A DNA stretch of 64,000 nucleotides from Reticulitermes speratus (GCA_021186555.1 JAJKFL010000003.1:48107630-48171629), one strand, 5' to 3'; counted from the first letter of the stretch, positions 45,535 to 56,415 are shown. The notes: generated from the sequence alone by a model not told the origin. A program made the numbers and translations.

Positions 45535-45953
45535 CAGTGTTCCGCAAACTGTTTTGCTTGCGGGGCCCTACTGGCTTCGAAAAATAACCACGGATTCTCA
45601 CATTCTTGCTGACGCAAATATAGTTGCCCGGATGATATGTATCCAAAATTAAAAATTTATATCTCAGACCTGATTTTAGATAGCTATGAATACATGACAG
45701 TAACATACGTAACAATACGTTGCATGATTTGACCTTAATTAAAATGATTGTCGCTCGCTTCGTGGGTACAAAAAGTTTAATTAGATATTCTAATGGTCAT
45801 AAAAAATAAGTATACCGCCAATTAAAGCAGTTCCTCGATTATTTTTACAAAACATTATTCCTTTAATTAAAATTTCAGAAATATATCCACAGAACCCCTG
45901 GGAACTCATCGCGGATCCCTTGGGATCTGCGGAGCACAGTTTTGGTACCACTG
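45535..45953. mobile_element. hAT-like MITE, 419 bp
   Basis: Starts cagtgttccgcaaactgttt and ends cacagttttggtaccactg, imperfect terminal inverted repeats with the hAT-style CAGTG...CACTG ends. Flanked by atctagtc (45527-45534) and atctagaa (45954-45961), 8 bp with 6 matches. Internal sequence includes aacccctgggaactcatcgc and cccttgggatctgcgg. No transposase. Confidence 0.72.
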
Positions 45954-46180
45954 ATCTAGAAGATACAATTTAAAACTTCTTACGTAATATGTGTCCATTT
46001 ATTTCGCAGCTCCTGCTGAGGATGGCCACCGTGAAAGGCACACTGTGACAGCATCAATCTGATCTACTGTCGTGGACAAACGGAAGAAGCCCTCATCACA
46101 TATCAGCCCTAATCTTTCAGGTAACACGTGAGTAGGATTTGCCATGTAATGCTTTATTAAAATCTCCCAAGTCTATATGC

Positions 46181-46560
46181 ATTCATTCATTCATTCATTC
46201 ATTCATTGCGTAGTCTGTCTGGCGACAGGTCCATAGCCTCTTCCAAAGCGAGTTCTCCACAGTGCGATCTAGTGCTACCTGTTTCAATTTCCAGTATCCT
46301 CCTTTTTCTTAAGTTTAACCAATAGCCGCTTACATCTTCTTCCTCTTCTTCCCATCCCTTCTATCTTTCCTTCAATAACGCATTTTAGAAGGCAGTTCCT
46401 ACGCAAGGTATGAGAAATCCAGTTAGCCTTCCTTCGTCTTATTGTATACAGGATATTCCTTGTCTTATTCACTGTACGTAATACTTCTTTATTTTTTACG
46501 CGATCGGTTCAACTGATCTTCCCCGTCCTTCTCCAGCACAACATTTCAAAGCTTTCAAAG
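46181..46560 (-). mobile_element. RTE (BovB-type) LINE C-terminal fragment with (GAAT)n tail
   Basis: The (attc)n run at 46181-46207 is the element's simple-repeat 3' tail. Reverse strand: R-R-R-K-A-N-W-I-S-H-T-L-R-R-N-C-L-L-K-C-V-I-E-G-K-I-E-G, then G-R-R-G-R-R, and a residue of T-R-F-G-R-G-Y-G-P-V-A-R-Q at the far end (ctggcgacaggtccatagcc). Second copy of the 39690 family. Confidence 0.78.
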
Positions 46561-46624
46561 TAGCCTATTTCTGATCTATATACTCGTATATATTTATTTA
46601 CCTATGTATAAAAAGTATACACTC

Positions 46625-46705
46625 GTAAAGCGAGTCCGGTGGTTAAGAATGGAAGATAGTAGGCCGAAAGTCAGGACTCGATTGTCTACAGGCACAAGTT
46701 TGGAA
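46625..46705 (+). repeat. tRNA-like SINE head, unclassified
   Basis: aaagcgagtccggtggttaa is A-box-like and gtcaggactcgattgtc is B-box-like. Single copy in this window. Confidence 0.35.
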
Positions 46706-47006
46706 CTGTTGGTCAGGATCTAAACCAGCCGACAATAATAACCTATTTAACCAGTAATTGGTAAGAAATATATTAAATTCTGAGTTTGTAATAACAGAAA
46801 TCAATGCCCTTATAATGCCCGTCACGAAACAAAGCAGAAAGCGATCAAAGCCGACAACAAATATGTTCCTTGATTACTGACACGGCTTTCATTAATGGAT
46901 GTGCTGGTCTCGAGGAGAAACTGGTTCAATTAGGGAAGGTCGAACGGCTTCGGTCACTGTAAGTAACGCAGACAATCTAAAGTCAGTATAAACTTATGAA
47001 TTGATA

Positions 47007-47269
47007 ATTAATACATTAAACAACTTATGCATTTAATAAAAATATTTTCAGAAAATATAAAACTCCTATAGACTCGTACGTATTTCGGCACCGAGGTGCA
47101 TCATCAGGGAATATTCTGACAAAGGAGTATAAGGCCTAACCTTATACCCTTTTTTTCTGAATAACTCCCTCATGATGGCACCTCGGTGCCGAAACATGTA
47201 GGAGTTTATAGGAGTTTTATATTTTCTGAAAATATTTTATTAAGTGCATAAGTTGGTTAATGTATTAAT
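47007..47269. mobile_element. inverted-pair hammerhead element ('aggagtttta' family)
   Basis: Arms 47007-47120 and 47154-47269, about 33 bp spacer. Left (minus): CUGAUGA intact, hairpin GCAC/GUGC shortened by one G, GAAAU, GUA-CGAG. Right (plus): AACUCC-CUCAUGA (G5 to C)-U-GGCAC-CUCG-GUGCC-GAAAC-AU-GUA-GGAGUU, with a perfect 6 bp stem I. So one arm keeps the core and the other the helices. Tails match the single units at 50225 and 56015. Confidence 0.7.
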
Positions 47270-48000
47270 GATAAGAGTATGCACGGTATGAATAACGTAA
47301 AAATTATGAACTGCTGTTCGTGGAATTAGATTATTGGAACATCAAGTTTAGCAGCAAATTCTTTAGTGTAGCCTGTGCGAATATTCGCTGATTCGAGGAA
47401 TATCTGCAGTTTTATGTACTTGTGGTTTAATTTAGTACTTGGAAAGGTCATATGTCAAGTACCTGTACGAAGAAAATTTCAGAACCAAATATTCATAGAG
47501 TTTCTCCAGAGTCAGGCATTTTAACTATTCGATGTTTCACACAGATACACCTGGATATGTAATTAGGTTGTCTGGAAATGGGAAAGGAATAAATGTTGTA
47601 TAGATAACACGCACAAACATCGCAGAGACCTAGGCTGAGGTACACATTTCGCTTCCATAAACTTTATTAATACTCTCGTAATATTTTAAATTACGGTGGT
47701 TACTATATACCACTCGCTTTAAAATACAAAGTTCTCACAAGTTTGACCACACATTTATGTGTTTTTATCACTTTCGCGATCAATAGCATTCATTTCCCTA
47801 TATAGTGTGTTGTTGTGAGGCAGAACCTAAATTTTAAATATTATATACCAGAACATAGATGAAATATGTAGTTAATGAAAACTTAAATATAAGTGACCAT
47901 CTTCTGATTCATCCCAAGTGCCAATGCAACGTTCAGAAGCTGAATTACGATTCCTTTATACAATTCAGACTATATCTATGACAGGCGTATTATGACGATA
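47270..48000. other. no recognised feature
   Basis: AT-rich sequence without recognisable coding or repeat structure. Confidence 0.4.
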
Positions 48001-48004
48001 CAAA

Positions 48005-48305
48005 ACTTAATAAAGAAAGAAAAGAAAAATGAAGTAAAAACACAAAAATAGGGGATGATCGAAGGAAAGAACTAATAATGAATAAAAGATTGAGCGAAAG
48101 GGGCAATTAGAAAATAAGAAAACGATAAAGAAAGAAAAATATACATAAATAAAGAACAGACAGAAGGCAGTAATGAAGGAAATAAAACAAGAAAATATAA
48201 AAAAGGAAAGAAGATGTAAGGGAAAAATATGCGAACAAAAGACAGGGCGACTGGACGCGTAAGAAAGAAACGATGAAAATGAATTAGATAAAGAAAGAGC
48301 AGCAC
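48005..48305. repeat. purine-rich strand tract
   Basis: The plus strand is dominated by gaaa/aaga/ggaaa words for about 300 bp with few pyrimidines. It creates long F/S/L-rich frames on the minus strand (48007-48417, 48072-48305), which I do not regard as genes. No strict period. Confidence 0.75.
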
Positions 48306-48679
48306 AGTGCAGGGAATACAACAGAGTTCCTGCAGTGTAGTTCATGACGCTGTGGTGTGAGGAAACAAGTGCCTTACAAGGGCATAAGCTTGGCTGTGAG
48401 CGTGTGGACGACCTCAAGATCCATCAGAATAATAAATATGTATGAGGTCCCGCGCAAGTAAATAATCCCCTAGCCTCATCAAGCTAGCAACACCAAACAA
48501 CCAAAGACCCCTACTTTCACAAAACAAAGACGAGGAAATGAGAGTACATACATACTTGGTATTAATTTTGTTACGAAATAATCTACTGGCTAAGATGCAA
48601 GGAGACTGATAAACAAAAAAATGAGACAAAAAAGGGTTTTGTGAACTTGTTATGATGCAGCTTAATTGATTCGTCATAA

Positions 48680-49240
48680 ATTACTGGGCTCATTGGATCA
48701 TATTAGGTCCTGCTACGGACGTAACGGACTGCTTATAAAATTAATTTATCAGTGTGTACGTATAATAAACGTGATCATAAAACACTCCCAGACTAATTAC
48801 CTTACAACCGATGTTCCTTAACGACTCAGTAATTTGTATAGCGTTTTAATCTGCCCACTTCTGTACATTATGTTATTTAACAAATTCCACTCTGGACCTA
48901 AGAAGTGGCACGAATCAGTTTGTGTCTGTAACTAGGCCGGATCACGTTACAGCAGAGTGTATGTGTATTCCAAATGTACTATATGCATACTTCAAACAGC
49001 GTCGCCGTCTTACTGGTTCTGACGTCTACGTGTCAACGGCTGCACAGCAAATCACACTGCACGCACAACAACACATTATTTTCTGTTTAGTTCACTTAAA
49101 TAACCACCACATCGAAAAGTATTTCAAATAACAGATCTAAAGCTGAAGGAATTCCGCACATGAAGCAACATTCCAATTTTTACACAGTAAAGAGTTTGGG
49201 GGGTAATGGATAGAATTTGATTTGACCTTCGGGCAAACCA
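48680..49240. other. no recognised feature
   Basis: The plus-strand frame 48922-49131 (69 codons) has no recognisable motif. Nothing further is supportable. Confidence 0.35.
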
Positions 49241-49244
49241 TTAC

Positions 49245-49862
49245 AAGTATCATACCGCCACAAAACACTAGGCGAATTATACGGGAAAAAACCACTAGCT
49301 GAATCATACTGGTAAAAACTATTAGATGAATCATACCGGTACAAAGAACTAGGTGAATCATACCGGTACACACAACTATGTTAATGATACCGATAAATGC
49401 CACTAACTGAATCATACCGGTACAAACAACTAGGTGAATCATACCGGTAAATACCACTAGCTGAATCACACCGGTACACACAACTATGTTAATGATACCG
49501 GTAAATGCCACTAGCTGAATCATACCGGTAAATACCACTAGCTGAATCATACCGGTACAAACAACTAGGTAAATCATACCGGTACACACAACTATGTTAA
49601 TAATACCGGTAAATGCAACTAACTGAATCATACCGGTACAAACAACTAGGTGAATCATACCGGTAAATAGCACTAGCTGAATCATACCGGTACACACAAC
49701 TATGTTAATGATACCGGTAAATGCCACTAGCTGAATCATACCGGTACAAACAACTAGGTGAATAATACCGGTAAATACCACTAGCTGAATCATACCGGTA
49801 CAAACAACTAGGTAAATCATACCGGTAAATGCCACTAGGTGAATTATACGGGTACAAGCCAA
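49245..49862 (-). repeat. 27 bp minisatellite with a 241-codon open frame
   Basis: About 22 units, most containing the palindrome taccggta. Unit types: tgaatcataccggtacaaac, tgaatcataccggtaaatac, and ttaatgataccggtaaatgc alternating with cacacaactatg. The period is 9 codons, so the minus strand stays open from 49862 to 49137 and encodes nonamers such as M-I-Q-L-V-V-F-T-G, M-I-Q-L-V-A-F-T-G and I-I-N-I-V-V-C-T-G. Continuous hydrophobic nonamers without a signal peptide or known domain argue against a real protein; the frame is probably a by-product of the period. Confidence 0.85.
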
Positions 49863-50224
49863 AATTAAATTCGTACCACAGCTTTCACTGCAGACAAAAA
49901 GTGCCGAATTTAATTCAATTCTGTTTCATAATTTCTGATAATGAACACGAGTATCGACAGACGGACAGACATGGCGTCCATTAGGTCATGTATCTTGTTC
50001 ACGAAACCGACACGCAACATACAGAGTGCGACGCTTAGGTAGGAAATGCCTAAGAATGGAAATCTCGTCTGCGAGCACAAACGAAGACACGTACCGCAGT
50101 CAAGCTCTCAGGTCGATACATTCTACTCAGCACAGTGACTGCAAACACCATTAGTCGCACTATCAGCCTAATGACAGATAAAATGTCCTGCATTATTTTA
50201 TATTATTCATACCGTGCACTTTCT

Positions 50225-50330
50225 TGCAATTATTATATCAACCAACTCATGCACTGAATAAAGTACATTTGTAAGCTATTATAAAAACCCCTACATGTTT
50301 CAACACCGAGGTGCCATCATCAGAGGGCCG
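50225..50330 (-). ncRNA. type I hammerhead ribozyme motif, core intact
   Basis: Minus strand: CCCU, CUGAUGA (50323-50317), U, hairpin GGCAC/GUGUU with loop CUCG (two G-U pairs), GAAAC, AU, GUA (50294-50292), GGGG. Stem I is 4-6 bp counting G-U pairs. The tail (plus strand aactcatgcactgaataaag) matches the arms at 47007-47269 and 56015-56100. Single unit without an inverted partner. Stem III has only a 2 nt loop, so efficient cleavage may need dimerisation through the palindromic ACAUGU. Confidence 0.7.
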
Positions 50331-50689
50331 TTCAATACAAAGCAATTTAGATCCAACACACCAAATTATGTCGTCTTTACAGAAGTGAGATTAAAATTCT
50401 AAAGTACGTAAAATTAATAACCATACATTTAAAAGGTTGTTGTAATATTAACACTATTAAAAGTACTAAAAACAAGCCGTTCCAAGTGTTGCAGTTGTTT
50501 ACAAATGTATGGATCATGCATACATACATACATACATCTATATCGAGTGTATGTAGAGATCTCGTTCTGGTGGAGGATATGCAGAGTGTGTGTCGAGTGG
50601 TGAGGTATACTGCATTAGTTGAGGCTCTTATACCGGTGCTGATGGAGGTCCAAGTCTTCGCGAACGGTAGCCGTGTCGACTGACAAATA

Positions 50690-50773
50690 GTTCCCGACGT
50701 TTCGAACGACTGTATTTCCTTAAGCTTCAGGGCCAAGCAATCTTCTTGAACTGCTTGGCCCTGAAGATTAAGG
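50690..50773. repeat. decayed hammerhead-type inverted repeat
   Basis: ccttaagcttcagggccaag (50718 on) and its inverse at 50752-50773 form a 22 bp stem. Just upstream, cccgacgtttcgaac reads on the minus strand as G-UUC-GAAAC-GUCG. CUGAAGC replaces CUGAAGA. Confidence 0.5.
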
Positions 50774-51530
50774 CACTATGCTCCTGCTAAACATCCACAA
50801 ACATTTACAAATCTACACGGCATTATCATTCAAAAAACTTGAATATTCAGAAATTCTGTTGTTATTTACATTAGATCGAAAAATTCCTGGCTAAATAAAG
50901 CATAATGTGGCCCAAATAACATGGTCTTTCTAATTCATTAGTAATTTGTCGGACAGCCATTACAGGAACAACACAATATTTTTATACACGCTTAGTAACA
51001 AACAGTATTAATGGAGAAAAGAATGTAGGACAAAAATAACACCATAGAATTTGGAAAGCCTCTATTCGAAGTGACCATTATACGACTTATGTAAGATATT
51101 TCGCAACTATTGCTTAGCACGTGGCAAAAAAACTGAACGCGACTTGGGCAATGGTTGTCACAAGTGCCAGGTTTGGCACCGCATGACATTTTGTTTGGCA
51201 CCAGTTCTACAGATTTATTTTATATTAACACCTGGCAGCGCTTCATAAGTAAAGATTTCACCAAGCCGTAATTTCTTTTGGTGTAAAGTACATTCTGTTA
51301 TTACTTCATGCTACAGGCTGCTGACGTTGAGTCTTAGGCCTCTGTCACACTCTCATATTTTTTTAAATTCGCGGCGTTTTCAACGAAGTGCCAAATTAAT
51401 GGCGGTTTAATTATTTCTTGAATTACTTAAAACGTTCTCTGAAATTTTAGGTTATACAGTATCGAATGGAAAGACGGCCGTACATTGTGAAGTGCAAAGG
51501 GCGTGGTGGGGGATCAGTCAGTGACGTTGC

Positions 51531-51893
51531 ATGGTACTATACAAAACTTATGGTATTATGCCAGCATTTTATGGAAATATACCACCAATTTATGATATTA
51601 TCCAAGAACTTTATGGAACTATACCAAACATTTATGGTAGTATACCAGCATTTTATGGTATTATACCAGCATTTCATGGTATTACGCCAGCACCTTATGG
51701 TACTACACCATACTGTTATGGTATTATGCAAAACTTTTATGGTACTATATCAAATTTTTATGGTATCATACCAGCATTTTATGGAACTATTTCAGAATCT
51801 TATATTACGCCAGCACTTTATGGTACTATACCAAACTTTTATGGTATCATACCAGCATTTTATGGAACTATACCAGCATTTTCCAGGAGTGAG
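51531..51893 (+). repeat. 21 bp minisatellite
   Basis: About 17 units of tttatggtattataccagca-t type, with variants ending aaact, aaatt or agcac. The 7-codon period leaves two plus frames open (147 codons from 51466, Y-Q-H-F-M-V-L repeats; 121 codons from 51531, P-A-F-Y-G-I-I repeats) and minus frames too. One unit near 51800 is shortened. No recognisable protein family. Confidence 0.88.
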
Positions 51894-52149
51894 TAAAACC
51901 ACAAAGTAACCTACATAACGGCCCCTTAAAGGCGAGAATCGAAGGCAAATTCTCTCGAATCCAAAGCAGGAGTGCCAAACTTGCGGCAGCAACATACTGC
52001 TAAAGGCAGTCTACTAACTACTGGGATGTTTTCGGCTCACCAACAAGCAGCTGATCGCCCAAAAATATGTTATTGAATTTACGTGCTGAAAAGTCTCAAA
52101 TCTTACGCATGGAATAAGACACTGAAGGACCGCGTAATTCTTCAGAAGC

Positions 52150-52310
52150 TTCACCGTCGGCTTCTCACCACGTAGGCACACGTTCAATTCGAAGGCAGTA
52201 AAAATGGAGTTTGTGGTAAACAAAGTAGCGAAGCGTAGGGTTTTTTTTGTCTTCAAGTTCTTTGGTTTTCACCTGTCAATTATCGTACCACCGATGCTGC
52301 ACTTTCATTC
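52150..52310 (+). mobile_element. SINE-2 remnant
   Basis: cttctcaccacgtaggcaca-cgttcaat keeps the B-box region, then ttggttttcacctgtcaatt and ccaccgatgctgcac follow the SINE-2 order. Strongly diverged. Confidence 0.5.
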
Positions 52311-52789
52311 ATCTGTCGTCCAAATGATAGACAACGAGCCCATTACGAGTCGAAGTCTCACACCATCATACGAGAACAAAACAAAAACAATACTTTAATG
52401 CATTTAAAAGACACTGTCTATATTTAAATTGGTCCGTTGTAGAGCCAGACCTGAAAATAAGGACGACAGGCAACAAAGTGGAATTAAACGTCTCCTTCAA
52501 AGTGTCTGATAATTTAACTGACACGAACAACTGCATTCTTAATGACCACACCACTTTCCGGTCGCTATCCGGCCAGGCGTATTCGATCCTGTCTCTTAAT
52601 TGCTTTATACTGATGCCTTCGTATGCACACTTATAAACTCGGTTGCTTAGCGTTATCATAAAATTACGTTCAGGAGCCGGACTACGTTATACGCTGGACG
52701 ACGGGAGATTCGGGATAGGGTTCCTGGAAGGGACAGATGTTTACCTTTCCTCCACAGCAATCAGACAGGATATGGGCTCCATCCAGCAT

Positions 52790-52935
52790 CTTATCCAATG
52801 GGTAACGCGGGCCCTTTCGTCATAGTTACAGCAGACAAGTCATAAGGCTGATCAATTACTTCTATCCAGTGTCGAGGTTAAGAATGCGTGGACCTACACC
52901 TCCATTCTCCCATACATCTTTGTGGTAAGGGACTT
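52790..52935 (+). mobile_element. SINE-4 3' fragment
   Basis: Blocks ccaatgggtaacgcgggccc and gtcgaggttaagaatgcgtg match the 3' half of SINE-4; tRNA head not recognisable. Confidence 0.5.
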
Positions 52936-52939
52936 AACT

Positions 52940-53780
52940 AAAAGCAGGGACAAATTTGCTCCTTATTTTAGTACCCATGGGAGTTTAATCGTGAATATAG
53001 AAGAATCTGTATCAACAGGCCTCTGATCGTGTCTCATTTTTCCCGGCGGTATTTGAAGACATTTATAGAGTTCGGTTCGAGCTTCATGCAAAGTAGCAAA
53101 ATTAAATTCTCTCAAATATTTTTTAGTAACTAAACCAACAAATACACGTTACTAGGGAGTAACCCTTACCTCTCTACAACTTACCTCCCAAATGCCTGGG
53201 CCATTATCAAGGAGTACCAATTAATAATAATGAAAAGTGTATTTGGGATTGGAAGTGAAAAATACTAGAAATTTTCTTTCCTGTCAACACAACAATATTC
53301 ATTGTATTACAATAGCTATATAAAAATAACAGTAATATTTTAATGTATTTTTAGGTACACAACTATTATCTTCTCAGGTTTTAGAATAAAACTCCATCTG
53401 AAGATGACCTACACAAATAGAAGGATGTCGCGTAATTCCTGTAGCTAATTACAGTACAACGAATAATGTTATACTGACAGAAACAGAACCTTAGCATTTT
53501 TCATTTGGAATTCCATTACGTAGCAGAACGGGATGCCAACAGTGAAGACTGAGAATGTATTTGTTTGTTTAATGACTAAGGTTGTACGAAAACATACGGT
53601 GATATGCAACACTAAAAGACACCTCAAATATGTTCAGTATAGACAAATCCTCCCCAAACGAACAGCAAATTTTATCGAAAGAGTTTCCAAAAGTTGATAT
53701 GAAACGTCCGAACTGGCGTAACTTATTACCAAGACCGCACACTAAGCACAGATTTCATTGTTTATTGCTTATTTAACGAC
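52940..53780. other. no recognised feature
   Basis: AT-rich sequence. A ctccatctgaagatgacc string near 53390 resembles a hammerhead 5' half but has no GAAA partner. Confidence 0.35.
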
Positions 53781-53798
53781 GCTATCAGTAGTTAAGGT

Positions 53799-54056
53799 GC
53801 CGATCCCAGTAGCCGTGCGGTCTACGGCATAGGTATGCGGTCGCTCGCTTGCTGGGATTGTGGGTTCGAATCTAGCTGAGGGCATGGATGTCTGTCTCTT
53901 GTGAGTGTTGTGTGTTGTCAGGCAGAGGTCTCTGCGACGAGCTGGTCCCTCATCCAGAGGAGTCCTACCGATTGTGGTGTGCCTCAAAGTGTGATCGTAA
54001 AGACTCGAAAAATGAGGCGGCCTAGGCCCCCAAGGGGCTGTCGAGCCATTGAAAAA
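53799..54056 (+). mobile_element. SINE-1 copy with 15 bp target duplication
   Basis: Starts gccgatcccagtagcc, B box gggttcgaatct, all body blocks, ends gagccattgaaaaa. Flanked by atcagtagttaaggt (53784-53798) and atcagtagttcaggt (54057-54071), one mismatch. Full length. Confidence 0.92.
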
Positions 54057-54214
54057 ATCAGTAGTTCAGGTAGTTACAGACACGAATGGTAGGATCAGTG
54101 GTGATTAATATATTTTGAAAGGCATGTAACGAAGCAGTAGTAACTTGTTTTGAATTACTGTTGCTGAATTTGTCTCTAAATACTGAGGAAAACCATGAAA
54201 AGCTTCAGTGGGTA

Positions 54215-54300
54215 TAGGCGGTGTCCCGACGGAGATTCGAACCACGTATGCCTGCCAAATACAAGTCAGACGCGCTACTGCTTGATTTACACGTAACCCG
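54215..54300 (-). repeat. tRNA-like SINE head
   Basis: Reverse strand: agcagtagcgcgtctgactt (A box region), then ggttcgaatctccg (B box). Flanking body not defined. Confidence 0.4.
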
Positions 54301-54579
54301 TCCAAACCTTACAGATTTACTTTCCTCTGTTCATGGAGGCGCAGTCCACAAATTCCTTTAGGGTCACCGGAAATCCAACACGTGACTGCATTACAGTGCT
54401 TTAACCCTTTAATGAGACTGAAGGCCAACAAGTCCACAGGTAACTGATCTGCATGAAACAAAGGCGCCTTCTAAGTCGTGGCTAAGATCATACGTATGGA
54501 CCCATTCATGTCTCGGAAGGTTTTCGCAAAATTGGCCCGCGAGACCTCAACATTCCTCAGTGTGTTAATATACTGCGCT

Positions 54580-54665
54580 TTTAAGAGGAACGTCGGTAGT
54601 TATCTACCAAAGCACACGGCGTCACACGTCACAAGACATTCACCACCGTGAGAACCTCATATATT
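54580..54665 (+). mobile_element. hammerhead-type repeat remnant
   Basis: gaggaacgtcggtagttatc-taccaaa keeps the GUCG-GUA end and a stem-I-like continuation, then a gagaacctcatata block as at 8963 and 24211. Confidence 0.4.
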
Positions 54666-54732
54666 ACGTAATACACAAAAGTAAGACCACCACAGACAGT
54701 GTTTCAAGCATATCCACTATGGGCCATAACTA

Positions 54733-55280
54733 CTAACTAACTAACTAACTAACTAACTCCATGGAGAAGAGTCCTTCTTGACAAGCTAACAGGTCGTCAG
54801 CTAGTCAAGGAATTCCCCGCGTTTTATGGAATCCGAAGGTTCATTACCGCACTCACAAGAGCCCGCCACCTGTCCCTATCCTGAGCCATATCAATCCAGC
54901 CCACGCCCCATCTCACTTCTTGAAGATCCATTTTAATATTATCCTCCCATCTACGCCTGGGTCTTCCAAGTGGTCTCCTTCCCTCAGGTCTCCCCACCAA
55001 AACCCTGTACGCACCTCTCCCCTCACCCATACGTGCTACATGCCCCGCCCACCTTATTCTTCTTGATTTGATCACCCGAATAATATTTGGTGATGAGTAC
55101 AGATCATTAAGTTCCTCGTTATGTAGTCTTCTCCACTCCCATATTACCCGTCCCTCTTAGGCCCAAATATCCTCCTCAGCACCCTATTCCGAACACCCTC
55201 AGCCTATATTCCTCCCTCAGTGTGAGAGACCAAGTCTCACACCCATACAAAACAACAGGCAAAATTATAGTTCTGTATAT
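54733..55280 (-). mobile_element. RTE-type LINE, 3' third, second well-preserved copy
   Basis: Begins with the (taac)n tail at 54733. Reverse strand 55075-54824 stays open: [52 protein letters not shown]. Differs from 41103-41665 by scattered substitutions and a few small deletions (for example gcccca-tctcac). Homology ends at agttctgtatat, within a few bases of where the other copy diverges. Confidence 0.88.
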
Positions 55281-55534
55281 CTTAATCTTTGTATTTTTGG
55301 ATAGCAAACTGGAAGACAGAAGATTCTGCATGAATGATAACAAGCACTCCCCAGGGCCATAACTACACAGAGATGTAACTTACAGAGGTGTGCAATACAA
55401 GGTACTTTGGTTCTGAAATACAAAATGCTACGAATTTAAGCATCTTTTACTCATCCTCGATTTTAGTAGCTAGGGGACAACACTGTACACAAAAATATAA
55501 TTTTACCTTTACTATTTAATTATCCGTGTGAGCA

Positions 55535-55865
55535 AATCAAGAAGAATGAGATTGGCGGGACATGAGGCACGTATGAGGGACAGGAGAAGTGCATACAGAG
55601 TTTCGGTGGGGAAACCTGATTAAAAAGAGACAAATTTGAGGACACAGACGTAATTGGGAGAACAGTATGAGAATGGAACTTAATCGGTTGGGAAGGCATG
55701 GACTGGATTGATCTGGCTCAGGACAAGGACAAGCCGCGTGAGCTTGTGAATGCGGTAATGAAAGATCGGTTTCCATAAAATGCGGGCAATTTGTTGACTA
55801 GGTGAGGAACTGAGCTGTTCAAGAAGGACTCTGCTCCATGGAGTTTAGCAGTTAGTTAGTTCAGT
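55535..55865 (+). mobile_element. RTE-type LINE 3' fragment
   Basis: Forward copy 255 bp from the reverse copy, forming a tail-out inverted pair: aatcaagaagaatgagattg, ggactggattgatctggctc, aatgcggtaatgaaagatc, gactctgctccatggagttt, then agttagttagtt. 5' truncated. Confidence 0.8.
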
Positions 55866-55977
55866 AACTATGGTTCATTTAACGACGTTATTGCAGCTCA
55901 GACTGCACAGCGTCGAATGTCATGGTTACTGAATAATGGGTTGAAGGGGTTAGAAGGATACAGTCGTGATATAATTA

Positions 55978-56011
55978 ATTATTATTACTATTATTATTAT
56001 TATTATTATTC
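55978..56011. repeat. (ATT)n microsatellite
   Basis: Ten or so ATT units immediately before the hammerhead element at 56015; possibly its insertion target. Confidence 0.9.
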
Positions 56012-56014
56012 CAT

Positions 56015-56100
56015 AACCAAATTATGTACTTAATAAAATACATTCAAAAGTACATAACTCCTACATGTTTCGACATCTAGGTGCCATCGTCAGGGAGTTA
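56015..56100 (-). ncRNA. type I hammerhead ribozyme motif, best preserved
   Basis: Minus strand: UAACUCC, CUGACGA (56093-56087; position 7 is C, a tolerated site), U, hairpin GGCA/UGUC (4 bp with one G-U, loop CCUAGA), GAAA, C, AU, GUA (56064-56062), GGAGUUA. Stem I is a perfect 7 bp UAACUCC:GGAGUUA. The tail (plus strand aaattatgtacttaataaaa) matches the 47 and 50 kb members. The only uncertainty is stem III, which has a 2 nt loop if the C-G pair forms, so a dimer may be the active form. Confidence 0.75.
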
Positions 56101-56334
56101 TCTGAACAAAGGAATACATGGCCAGCACGCTTATGTAGGCGTTGTGTCGCCTTAATTAAAATAATTACAATATTAACATTCCAAATGCACAAGGTTAACA
56201 GTCACAAAATAACAATATTGTAATTTTTAAAACTTTTTAAGTAAAACGCTCCACGCAGAAGCTTTCAGTTGTTCGATCTAATTTGATGTACTGTTCAAAC
56301 ATTTGCCTTCAGGAATTGAGGACAGCACGAAATA

Positions 56335-56415
56335 CCCCAGTATATCAGGTATCAGGACAGAGATTTGAACCAAGGACCTCCTACATAACAAGCAGTTTAT
56401 CTATTCGCCTGCGAC
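56335..56415 (-). repeat. tRNA-like SINE head, weak
   Basis: Reverse strand: gcaggcgaatagataaactg (A-like) and ggttcaaatctctg (B-like). Confidence 0.35.

Noticed and set aside
48007-48417. 136-codon F/S/L-rich frame resembling a membrane protein
   Set aside because: Caused by the purine-rich plus strand; low complexity, no conserved motif.
49137-49862. 241-codon open frame as a membrane protein gene
   Set aside because: It is entirely a 27 bp tandem array; no signal peptide, promoter or non-repetitive domain. Listed as a repeat.
51466-51909. 147-codon frame
   Set aside because: Only the first ~25 codons are non-repetitive; the rest is the 21 bp array.
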